A stretch of 64,000 bases of DNA from Combretum micranthum. Taxonomy: Eukaryota; Streptophyta; Magnoliopsida; Myrtales; Combretaceae. The position numbers were made by a program, and so were the translations under genes. A model generated the notes under the pieces. The model was not told where the DNA came from. It saw only the letters and a program-made list of their open reading frames with translations, and did not search any database. Position 1 is the first letter of the stretch. The number at the start of each line of letters is the position of its first letter. The stretch lies in assembly GCA_024138025.1 (NCBI GenBank), contig JAMXBD010000024.1, forward strand, positions 434,001 through 498,000, read 5' to 3'. Below are positions 24,305 through 35,480 of the stretch, one piece after another.

Positions 24305-26658
24305 TAATGTTTGATCATATGATTGTTGCATTCATATGCTTGATTAATAAACTTGTTTGATTGTTGTTATGAGTACTATTGCGTAAGGAATATCTCACTA
24401 AGCTAGTCATGCTTATACTCCTATAGACTTTTGATATTGCAGGATTATCTTTTGCACCCGAGACCACCTTGATTTCCCGGGTAGAATCCTTATTTTTGAG
24501 AAGCTTTTGGAGGCAATCTATTTTGAAGTTATAGAGTATATTTCTCCTAAAATCTTCTAGCTTTAGTTATGTTATATTTAGAACCATGTTATTATGAATT
24601 ATCGGGGGAATGCCCCTTAGAAGCTGTAAGACTTTTATTTCAATGAAATATATTGAGTGTTATTTTGCATGTTCCGCTGCCAATGTCTTAAAATGCATTA
24701 CTCCACCGGTCTCCCTTTGTTGTGAATGTACGCCTTGTACCGATATGGAAGCTTTCGTGTGAGGTAGTCATTCTTGAGTTTTAATATTGCGTACGGTGGG
24801 CTGTCACGTTTAGGGTACCCGCTGGGGCGTGACAGAAGATCTTTAAGAAATAAGCTCATTACCTAGAAGAAGAATGGATGGAAAGAAGATGTGTGTAGGT
24901 ATTTATGTATGAGGAGTGTTTTAGTGGTAGATCTTGTATGGAGATGATTTGTGTTTGTGTAGAGAGGGGTTTGTTCTTGAAAAAAGAGAGAGTTTGTAAG
25001 AAGAAGTTGGAGGGAAAAATTTAGAGAGTGTTTGTGTGTAGAGATTTTGGCATAATAACTTTAGGTAAAGAAAATGGTGTAAAGAGTATAAGGAATGGGA
25101 GGTATTCATAGAAAAATGGGAGTGAATTTTTGAGAGAATTAAATAAAAATAAATGAAATTGATATTATTATTACAAAAGAGGGAGGGGACGCTGGCCATG
25201 AAGGGATTTTCTTTCTAGCGCCGGGGCAGGGGGAGGGTTAGGTGGATTGGGGGTGTGGGGTTGAATGGCTTATTTTATTTATTTTGTGTAATTTAAAGTA
25301 ATAATATGTAAAGTAGATATGAGTAGATGTGTATGAGAAATGAAAAAAGTAAATAGAAGAAAGTATTGTAGCTTGTAAGGATGAATAGTATTAAAGTAGA
25401 GATAGTGAATAGTGTAAGACAATTAATTACCGGTAGTAAGGAAAATACGAGTAAAATTACAATATTAGATATTTTTAGTTACTGAAAAATTATATAACTG
25501 ATATATTTGGAAATCTTATGAAATTACGAGTTTAACGGTACAAATAGTATATTCTTGGTATCCCAAGTTCCAGGATATGCTTTTTAAAGTCTGTATCCGA
25601 TTGGGTTCGAAATAGGTCAAAAATTTACCAATTTGATATTTTTAAGCATCCTAATATTATAACAAACCAATCTACACTCTTCATTCATATTTCGACTTCT
25701 CGGTTTAAGAATACGGGATTGTCGAATCTATACTGCTAGGTTTCTTGAGGATTTATTTACTTAAGGTTCCCGATTGACTTTTCGGTTTAGGGTTTAAGTT
25801 TGAGATCACAATAAGGCAAGCAAGTTATATTAAGCAATCATATGAAATGCACAAGAACGTGAGCATACAATATATAAGACTTTCCGGGTGTCCTATGTTA
25901 AACAGATTTACACCCTCCATTCGAGGTAGGTGTTTTAGGCTCATACGACTATAGATTTCAATTTTTCTCTCATTTATTTAGTGGTTGTTTCAGGTGCCCA
26001 CCCACTCGTTAATTATGTAAGTGATTCAAGTGCCTACTCCACTTCTATTTTAATTCAAGCGACCCAATGCCGATACCCGAGTTTCCAGGCCCACCTATTG
26101 CCTAGCTATTATGCCTTTTTTGTCACGTCCCGAAGGGTATCCTAAACGTGGCAGTCCACCGTACACAATATTAAAGCCTAAGAATGACCACCTCAGTCAC
26201 GCGAAGGCTTCCATACTATGTACAAGGCGTCTAACACATGGAGGAGACACATCGAAGTGATACATTTTATGTTAATACACTCGAGTAACAATGTAAAGGA
26301 AATACAATTCACTATACTTCATATACGAATCACTATACTTCAAAATACAAATCATTAAACTTCAATTACATTCATCCACAGACTTCCCTACATAAACTAT
26401 TACAAGGCAAATCATAAAACCTAGCTAATAATTTCAAACATTCTTATTATTTGCCGACATCCTGAAGTCATGTTCGGCTCCAACCATTTCGGTCCCCACT
26501 TTGCATTCTTGAGATAACCTGTTCATTCAAACATCTATTGAGGTATAAGCTACACTAGCTTAGTGAGTAAGAACTTCCAGGATTGCATTTATAACACATC
26601 GTACAATCAAGTGATTAGTCAGACAAGTGATATGCATCAAACACGTGAATTCAACAAA

Positions 26659-26707
26659 CATATGACCTTCCGAAAATCATATGTGGATGGACTTGCGCCC
26701 TCCATCC
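26659..26707 (-). other. Hairpins 2 and 1 of LTR A9
   Basis: CATATGA (26659-26665) pairs with TCATATG (26677-26683). GGATGGA (26685-26691) pairs with TCCATCC (26701-26707). Both stems are perfect, with a paired change in hairpin 1 relative to A5. Confidence 0.65.
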
Positions 26708-27200
26708 CAGGTTATCAGATTAACGAATCCTGTGGTACGACGCTGTTTAAGCTTACGGTCAACCGAACTAAAAATTCGTTTTATGGATCACGATTAACCA
26801 ACTCATATTCGTTTAAGGACAAAGATAAACCAACTCAATAATTCGTTTAAGGACAACGATAAACCAACAAATGCTAATGCTCCATCCCCATCGTGATATG
26901 AATGGGTTCAATTTCATCTTCACTTCCGAATAATCAATTATACCAATTCTTTTAAGTGATCAATTAATAATCGCAGACAATCAATTCTAATTCATCTATA
27001 CAAGCAATAGTTAATCACTCGGCTTCGATATTCTTACATTCCATTTCACATATCAACAACAAGCATATATAGTCTCCATTCGTCCCCATCATGCATATCC
27101 ATTTTATCTTTACCAAATATCTAGTGCAACTATTATTACAATCACATACAATAAATGAAGTCGGAAGTCATACTCACTCGGCCATTGGATCACCGGTCTC

Positions 27201-27244
27201 TTAGTACAAGTAATCCGTGGTAGGGAATCGTCAATTTCGGGATC
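27201..27244 (-). pseudogene. Mini-ORF of LTR A9 with one base lost
   Basis: The minus strand starts in the usual phase (DPEIDDSLP) but is 44 nt to the family stop position; beyond the missing base it reads TDYLY then TAA. It is bounded by TTTTTAG and GTGAGT. Confidence 0.5.
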
Positions 27245-27814
27245 ACCTAAAAAAGAAGAAATACTCTAATAAGTATTTCAACTCAAACTAATCCAAACGA
27301 TTTTATACGAACTATCAAATTCGTAATTCTCGTCCTAAGTGGGAATTCCAACTTAAAATGGCCATAACTTGGTCATTTTAACTCGGAATCTCACAAATTA
27401 TATATCGATTTCTATCCACTTCGAAATATCTATCTAATTCTAATATTATATTTAAGTTTTGAAAACTTCAAAGGTTCGAAAAAGTCAGATCAGATTGGAA
27501 CAGTAGCAAGTTCTGATTCGAAAAATAGTTTTGTAATTGTTTGTAATGTTTCTACTTGACAAATCAATTATACATGCAATATGAATGATTTCCTATCATG
27601 AATGGCACGTTATGAGCTTGATGTATGCATGTTTTTGACAATATTTACTAAAAGGAATTTTAGAAACTTTTTATTTGTAAAACTCCATGGCTATTTACTT
27701 TCAAGAAAACTGGTTTCCTAACTTTGATGATTTCCATTTGTTTTGGATTTATTTCTTAAGAAAATATAATTATTTTTTTAAAATTGAGTCTTCATTATAT
27801 CTATTACTTATGAC

Positions 27815-29200
27815 CTTCATTTCTACATAAAATTTTCCATTTTACACTTTGTAAACATGTTTTCAAGTAGGGTTGATTCCAAAATCCGAATTTTGTAAAA
27901 ATTAGTTTTTGAGTGATTTCTTTAAGTAAAAATCATTTGATACTTAGAAAATTAGGGCTCAATCGTACATAACCACTAAGGACTTCACTTTTTCATAAAA
28001 ATTTGCATTTTACACTTTGCAAATATGTTTTCAAATAGGATTTACTCAAAAATCTGGATTTTTAGAAATCCACTTTTTGAATGATTCCTATGGGAAAACT
28101 TGTGTAATGCATCCAAATTTAAGGCTTTACTGTATCCACTACCTAAGGACTTCATTTAATACATAAGACTTTTATTTTGAACTTAGATAATTGGTGTTTT
28201 CATGGGCATCATCCAAAGTTACGAATTTTTACAAAATTTTTGAAGAATGAAAACATTGTTTATCCTATTCTTGGAAATCATTTGTTATCCTAGGATTATA
28301 TTTTGATAAACTTCTCTTATCTTGACAAAACTTGGTCTTTATTACATATACTCCCTAGACTTCCATTTTCCTATAAAAATTATCATTTTGACATTTGAAA
28401 ATGAGTGTTTAAATTGTGGCTATTTTCAAATCCGAATTTTGAGAAATTCACTTGAGCTTGTTTTCTTTGTAAAACTCATTTAGTCTTTCAAAAACCATTT
28501 CCTAATCAAACATATACCTTAAGGCTTCCATTTCTTTAATAAAAGTCTTGTTTTGAAGTTGAAAAAATAGGTTTTCAAAATTGGTTTTGGTTGGGATCCG
28601 AATTTACAAAATTTATTTTTGGACATATCTTTTGATAAAATCTATCTAAACTTATGAAAATCCATTCCTTACATATCCTATCTTAAGAGCCTTCCATATC
28701 TTGAATAAAAACTTCATTTTTGTGTTGAAAAACATGTTTTTAAAATATGCCTTGGCCAAAATCCGAAAATGAGATTTTTATTTGAAAATCACCTTTGATT
28801 CTTGCAAAAAGAAGTCTTGATCGTGTACATACATTAAGCCTTTGTTATCTTAAGTAAAAATTTCATTTTGACACTTGGAAAGGGGTTTTTAAATAGGGGT
28901 CTTGCTAAAATACGAATTTCACAATTTTTGTTTAAGTTCAAAACCAAGATCTATACTTAATATGAACATAAATCTAAAAGAAACCCATAGTAATAAACTA
29001 TAAACTCATAGATCTAAACTTTACTCATCAAAATCTTTCATTTATGTTATCTATACCTTAAGCTCTTCATTTTAAATGAAAAATACACATTTCGAAGTTG
29101 AAAAATAACTTTTCTAAATATGGTTCATTTTTCATCCGAATTTTCAAAAATGGTTTTTGTTGAAAATAAAATAGATCTTGAGTTTTCTAAAACTTTCCTA
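27815..29200 (-). repeat. Diverged tandem array, eight units of ~150-215 bp, in A9
   Basis: A recurring unit starts near 27825, 27985, 28147, 28359, 28524, 28688, 28838 and 29052. On the plus strand each has 'cttcat/cttccat', an A/T-rich stretch with 'cattttg', a 'gaaaa(t)aggttttcaaa'-like word and 'atccgaattt'. It ends in 'taccta/tacctta'. Units are strongly diverged in sequence and spacing, so the array is old or evolves fast. Confidence 0.75.
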
Positions 29201-31624
29201 CTATCATCATGCCACTACAAGTTGTTTATGAACATAAAACAAAAGTCTAATGCATTTATGAACCTAAAAAACTAGATCTAGTCTTCTAAACTAGTTATAA
29301 GTGCATGAATACCATGATAGTCATGTGATGTGATATATGTATAAAATCATAAGCAATAACAAAAATAATTGCTCAAATAACAAGATCTATGGCATAAATG
29401 AAAATCAAAGCTATAAAAAAGTTAGATCTATAAAATATAACTACTTTTATCAACAAAATAATAATGATACAAGATAATAATAATGGAGAAGAGGAGTGTT
29501 TCATTTTTTGCATCATCATCCTTAGCTTTTAAGCTTATGGAATGTCATTTGATGCATGAAACTCTCATTATACTTTACCTATATCACCTATGGAAGCTTT
29601 AAGATGAAAGTTTACTTAAAAATCTTCAAGAAATATGGGTGGGAGCTAATAAAAGAATTAGGGGTAGCTTGGTTGTTGTAAGAACAAGAGCAAAAATGAA
29701 GAAGAAAAGAGAGGAAAAAGAGAGAGAAAAAGTTAAGGAATGATAAAGGGAAAAGGAGTAAATGAAAGAGAGAGAGAAAATGAGTGTATTAAATGAATGA
29801 AAGAAGAAAAAAAATAAAACAAGGCAGATTTTGGGGGGAGGGGGTTCACATGAATGGTAGTGAGAGAGGGAGAGAGATTAAATTGTCTTGTAACTTGAAA
29901 TTTGAAAATGTAACTTGCATCATTTAATGTGCTAACTAAAAGAGGCTTTAAATCATTAAATAAATAATTAAAATAAAAGAAAAGAGGCTATTATTAGGGG
30001 TGTGGTCAACTGCCATTGTGGGGAAATGGAGTGTGAAATGAGTAAAAGAAAACTTGATTAATATGTAGAAGTGACAAATGAAGTGTACTTAAAGTATGGG
30101 TTGAAAAAGTACTTTTTATTAGGAAAATATATAAAATAAAATTAAAAAAATATTATTTAAGGAGTAGCAGAATTTTCATAAATAAAATTAAATAATTAAT
30201 TGAATTATTTTAGTATTTTAACAAATATGTTACCGGTATGATCAAAATACGCGATTATGGGCTATAAATGATATTTTTATAACCCGAAAAATTCTAAAAA
30301 ATTATTTTATGAAAATAATAATATTTTTCAATTATTAAATTAATTTATTTTATTTTTTAATATCAGGTCTTAAACAAAAACTGATCCCATAAAAACCCGA
30401 AACGAACTAAATTTTAGAAAGACAAAGTTTTCTATAATTTATAAAATATTTATCTAAAAATATAAGGCTTTATAAGAATAATAAAATTGTGTAATGAAAT
30501 AAAAGTGAATAGTGCAAAAGACTAATTAAATTACTGGTAGTAATGGAAATACGATAAAAAGGTTTATAACTGCAACTTTTATAACCCGAAAAATTATATA
30601 ACTGATATTTTGGAAATCTTATGAAATTAGAGTCTAACGGTACTAATGGTATATTTTTTATCTCGAGTCCCGGGACATGCTTTTCGAAGTCTATATCGAC
30701 GGGTTCGAAATAAGTCAAAAATTTACCAATATGATATTTTAAACAAACTTATATTACTACAAGTTATTCTACATATTTAAACTATACCTCGGCCTCTAGG
30801 GTTAAGGGTGCTAGATTACTGGACTTAAGCTATTGTGTTCTAGTTAGGGTTTCCAGGTGATTTTTTGGTTTAGATCTTTGCCAATTTGGAAACTGATATT
30901 TTATGTTTATACAACATATTTGATTTGAGCAATTTATTTTAAATTTGATTTTTGTAAGTATTTAATATATTTTAACGTTTTCAGAATTCTTGAATTGGGT
31001 TTCATTTCCGAAAGTTAATCGTTAATTACTTTTTAATAATTTGTTTTTTGACTTTATTTTACCCGATTTTATAAGTCAGAGTTACGTATGAAATTTGTTG
31101 TACGTAGTGGTTTTGGAATTGAAGTATGTTAAGTTCTTATTTTGTTTTTAAGGATTCTTATTTTTCTCAAGATTAAGAGATTTCTAGATTCGTTCGTGAT
31201 TTAGGACTAGTCAAAGTTCGGTTTTAATTTGGAGTGATTTTTAGGATTTATTTCTGAAGTTCATCTTGGAATTATTTACTGAAATTTTCCGGGGCTTACA
31301 TTTTCCCACAAAGATATAATAACAAATGTAATGTGACTCAATATATGTTATGCATGGACAATTTAATTATATGGTCATGGCATATTATTTAATTGAATTA
31401 TAGGCGATCATAGAGATTTTAGACACTTCAATCCTATACTAAATCATACAAATATTTATAACAATTCCCATTTCGATATTTTTCTCATCAATTCAACCAA
31501 ATAAAATTCACATGCGCATTCCAATTTTTATCTTGTCCTAATTCTAATGCCACTAACATTACAAGTAAAATCATAAGCATATAATTTAAAGAAAATGAAC
31601 TTACTCGGCCCTTGACACTGGTCT

Positions 31625-31669
31625 CTAATAGTAGTAATCCGGAGACAAGAATTCTTCTGATTCAAGGTC
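31625..31669 (-). other. 14-codon conserved mini-ORF, LTR A8
   Basis: After TCGTTTAG the minus strand reads DLESEEFLSPDYYY then TAG, with standard length and phase. A GTAAGT donor-like site follows. Confidence 0.6.
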
Positions 31670-32189
31670 ACCTAAACGAAAGAAATACCCAGATGAGTAT
31701 TTCAAACCATAACTAATTCTGACCTATTAAACAAAAACTCTTAAGTTCGTAATTTTCATGGTAGATGGAAATCCCAACTTAAAACAATCATATCTTGGTC
31801 ATTTTAACTCGAAATTTTGCAAATAAGCTATCGATTTCTATCTACTTCAAAATATATCTATTTATAATGTTATTCCTAAGTTTTGAAAACTTTTAGGTCT
31901 TGGGAAGCTCGGATCAGATCTGACAAGTAGCTTAAAATTGTACTTCTAAACTTATTTTGTGAAATTTGCATTGTTTCTACCAACTATATTATATGTGCAT
32001 GCAATATCTACAAGTTATTATCATGAATGACATGATATGAGCTATCTATATGTATATCCTTAATGATTTTTGGTTAAAAAGAATTTGTGGAAAACTTTTA
32101 CTTTGCAACAACTTCAAGAACACTTGGTTGAGAAAAACTAGCTTTATCTCTTTAAAAATCATCCATATTTTTACTAAGATAAAGCCTTG

Positions 32190-32900
32190 ATGACCTACAT
32201 GCCTAATACCTTCATTATCTTAATTCTTCATTTAGGGGTTGGAAAATAGATGTTTAAATAAGGGTTTGCCTAGTTATGAATTTTACAAAATTTTAAGGAA
32301 TGAGAATATTGTTTGATCCATGTTTGAATTTTTTTTTTTTTTTTTAGGATTATACTTTGATAAAATCCATTTATTCTTATCAAATTTAAGTCTCTATTAC
32401 ATCTATTCCCTAAGGCTTCTATTTTTCTATTAAAATCCTCATTTTGGCATTTGAAAATAGGTGTTTAAATGGGGGTCATTTCTAGATCCGAATTTTGGAA
32501 CTTGTGTTTGAGATTATTTCTTGTATAAAACTCATTTAATCTTTCTAAAATTAAGTCCTAACCAAACCTACTTCCTAAGGCTTCCATTTCTTTAATAAAA
32601 CTCTTGCTTTAAGGTTGGAAAATAGGTGTTTACTTGGCATTTCACCCTTGTTACGAATTTCAAGATCATTTTGGGGTTGAAACAAGTTATAACTTATCTT
32701 TTATAACCTTTTTCTTGTTTTGAAAATTTCTCTTAACAAAACTAAGCTCAACTCATAAAAATTATTTATTTATGATACCTATCCCCTAAGCCCTTCATTT
32801 TAAATGTAAGATCTTCATTTTGGAGTTGGAAAATAGGTTTTCTAAATAGGTATCTTTTCTCATCCGAATTTTTAAAAATATTTTTTATTGAAACTAAAAT
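32190..32900 (-). repeat. Four-unit version of the ~165-bp array in A8
   Basis: Units start near 32205, 32408, 32577 and 32790 with the same internal words as the A9 array (cttccatttcttt, gaaaataggtgttta, tccgaattttt). Copy number differs from A9 (four against eight), which accounts for much of the length difference. Confidence 0.7.
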
Positions 32901-34189
32901 AGATCTTGAACTTTTTAACATATTCTCATTATTATCAAGCTATTACAAGTTTTTTATGTACATAAGACAAAAATCTATGGTATTTATGTACTCTAAACAA
33001 ATAGATCTACTATATTATTCATGTCATGGATGCAAATGCATCATAAACACTATGTAGATGAGTTTAATGAAAGAGTATATGTACAAAATATCCATAAAAA
33101 CAACATAAAGCAATATTATAGAAAAATAATAGTAGAACAGCTTAAATATAGAGATCCACAACATTGTGATGACAAGAATATCATGTTTAAGTGTTTCCAC
33201 ATCCCTAGTATAAAGCTCATGGGGATTTTAGTGGAACCACACATGTATGATCTTGCCATTACATGTTTTTATTGTGATAGGGTTTAGATCTATTATCTAT
33301 TTAAGGTTTGGAATAAGAAAAACTTGAAGAAAAATTGTGTGTGTGTAAGGGAGGGGAAGAGGCTCATGGTAAGAGAGGGGAGAGAGGGAGAGAAAAAGAC
33401 TTTTCCAAAAGTTTGATTTTGTAACAAAAGTGAGAAAGTGAAAAAATGAAAGGTAAAAGAGAGATTATCTAGGAAAAGAATCAGGGTTTTGTACGATCAA
33501 ATAAGGAAGAAAAATTACACAAATGAGAGAGAAGACAAGGGAGGGGGGAGGGCGCGCTGGTTCTAACTTAGGAAAGAGAGAGAGATGTGAGTTTGTTTTG
33601 TGTAATAAAATTCAAATTTAATAAGAAATTTAAAGTAATAAAAAATATTAGAAAAGTAAATTTATAAGGAAATGATGTAAGGTTGTAATAATAGGTTGTA
33701 AAGATGTAAGAATAGGGTATGAGTGGTTGTACTTGGTGAATAATGTGATAGAAATCAACAAGTAGATTAGACAATTAAGTTACCGGTAGTAATGAAAATA
33801 TAATAAAAGGCTATAACTGTAATTTTTATAACCCTAGAAATTCTTATAATTATATTTTTGAATTCAGTATTAAATTCCGGTTCTAAATAGTCCTATATAA
33901 TATTTTTCTATTTCTGAGTCCCGGGGACCAGTTTTCAAAAACAGATCCTGATCGGGTTCGAAACGAATAAATTCCTCTGAAATCTGATTTTTTCATGTTT
34001 TGATCAATTATTTAGGGCTATATTCTAGAGCTAACTCATTTTTTATTATTCTGGGGTTTCATTCTCGGGATTACCAGACTTAGGGTTCCTAGGTCTAAAC
34101 CAGCCCTAGGGTATCCTTTTTGGGTTTTGATTTTCAATTATGATCTCCGAAACCGAGTTCAGATTACTAAGAAAACTAGGGCTTACAAT

Positions 34190-35480
34190 TAATGTTCTGT
34201 AATCAAAGAGGAACAAGAACCACAAAATAGGTAAGAATTATCCTTTTCTTTTCTTATGACGACTTAAATTTGTAATCTTTTCCTAAGTTTTCTTACTAGA
34301 TTTTGAAAGAGGAATTAGATTCTTAGAGGTTTGGAGGAAACCCTAATTTGTGGAGTTAAGGGATTTTGTGGTCTTACAAATCAAAGGAAAAAAGTGTGTA
34401 TGAATTTAGAGTTTATAGTTCTTTCCAATTTAAGATTTATATGATGATTATGATATTATGATTATTTTTTTTAGTGAAAACATGTATTGAATGAATATTT
34501 GATGATTTAGGTGTTGTTGGTGAAATTAGGATTCATGTTCCTAAAATTATTTCAGGTACGACCTTCCCTTGTTTGCTGCTTGTGATTGTAGATCTAGAAT
34601 CTATAAATGAATCTTATGTTATCTAGTTTTTAAAATTTTGTTTATTGCTTGTCTATGGCTGGATCTAGTAGATAGGGAGGTCCATTACCACTAGGATAGC
34701 ACCCTGATGATTTATGTATGAGGTTGTCTCGAGTGGACTCGTGCATAAAGATGATTTTGATAGTTTAGGAGTAGTGCGAGTAATACTCTTAGTGTGGGAA
34801 AATTCCCAACAACAAGATATATATATATATATATATATATTACTATTATCTATATGGATGTTTTTACGAAGTCATGAGTTACTCTAGGTTTAGGACTAAT
34901 GGCTAATAGTTCTAAACTGTGTTATTTGCCGGCTAATAAAAAATAATAACTTGTTATTTATTGCATACATTACTAAATTGTATGTGAAATCTATATTATA
35001 TTTGCTCATGCGTACATTTTTGTGATATGGCATACTGGGCATTTGTGCTCACTCTTTTATTTTTCAGGAACAAGTGAGGATTAAATAGTATTTGATTTAT
35101 CTAGATATGATGAATATGTGGATTGTGGGAAGGACGATAATGGAGCTAACCTTACTACTGATTATTAGATATATTGGACTATTGATAGACAAGTTGAAGA
35201 TCTTATGAGGATTTATATGTTTTTATGGTTTTGAAAATGTTTTAAGAGACTTTTTCTTATGATGTTTTTAAGATTATATTAAATTGGTTTTGATTTATAC
35301 CAACTAAGTTCTCCAGAAGTTTTAATTATTATGAATTGTTTCTAAACAGGTATTCTTATACGTGAACATTTGAAGTTATATGCTTTATCTTTATGGATTA
35401 GTGAAATAATAATTTTAGTGTATCCTTATCTACTAATGATATATTGTGGGTTGTAATGCCTTCAGATTAAGATGTTGTAA
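34190..35480 (+). mobile_element. Diverged family-B LTR fragment
   Basis: Compared with the reverse complement of 56535-57950 it shares landmarks in order: a GTAAG donor-like site (about 34232), 'gcaccctgatga...gtgaggttgtc.cgagtggactcgtgc' (about 34700-34750), 'tgctcac...tttttcag' (35047-35067), and the end 'gggttgtaatgcctt' (about 35448-35462). The first part of the LTR is missing where A8 ends at 34189. The segment after 35067 keeps 'FDLS' in the frame matching family B but has an in-frame stop. It also holds an (AT)n run at about 34817-34841. Confidence 0.7.

Larger units (their letters stand above)
17667..24834 (+). mobile_element. Solo LTR, family-A copy A6, with A7 nested inside
   Basis: It starts TGTAAGCCCC and ends GGGGCGTGACA. 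The perfect duplication gaaga lies at 17662-17666 and 24835-24839. Its own blocks are 17667-19153 and 22809-24834 (about 3.5 kb). The TATA box is at 18372-18379. A7 split it in the long intron-like stretch. A6 itself inserted into A2 close to A2's first donor-like site. No primer-binding site follows. Confidence 0.93.
4562..25810 (-). mobile_element. Family-A LTR copy A2, split by nested LTRs
   Basis: A minus-strand family-A LTR lies in three blocks: 4562-4886, 15172-17666 and 24840-25810, about 3.8 kb once the insertions are removed. The left terminus reads TATCACGCCCC where other copies have TGTCACGCCCC, so the second base looks mutated. The right end lacks about the last 20 bases of the usual TGTAAACCCC terminus and runs at about 25810 into internal sequence of another minus-strand LTR, A8. 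A3 is inserted at 4887 (TSD gtcta) and A6 at 17667 (TSD gaaga). No convincing TSD flanks A2 or the A2/A8 pair. Confidence 0.8.
26121..31300 (-). mobile_element. Solo LTR, family-A copy A9, unusually long (5180 bp)
   Basis: Plus-strand edges are TGTCACGTCCC and GGGGCTTACA. Flanks are ttttt (26116-26120) and ttttc (31301-31305); A2 has 'gcctttttccc' at the homologous site, so this is a near-perfect TSD. The extra length comes from an eight-unit ~165-bp tandem array (27815-29200) and a second partial copy of the 5'-terminal region (about 30230-30480 repeated in 30520-30900). Mini-ORF and hairpins are present. Confidence 0.88.
25811..34189 (-). mobile_element. Family-A LTR copy A8, 3' part missing, A9 nested
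   Basis: A minus-strand family-A LTR in blocks 25811-26120 and about 31306-34189. Its 5' terminus is intact (plus-strand GGGCTTACA ending 34189). It lacks about 500 bp of its 3' end, where it is fused to A2 at about 25810. The interior contains a four-unit version of the ~165-bp repeats found in A9. Its terminus resembles the start of A14. After 34189 the sequence is family-B-like. Confidence 0.8.

Noticed and set aside
27815..29200. CRISPR-like repeat-spacer array
   Set aside because: Units are long, diverged and contiguous in a plant LTR; there are no short identical repeats with spacers.
4557..34194. TSD around the A2/A8 pair (ttatt or attat at left, attaa at right)
   Set aside because: The match is imperfect and the flanking hosts differ (family A at left, family B at right).
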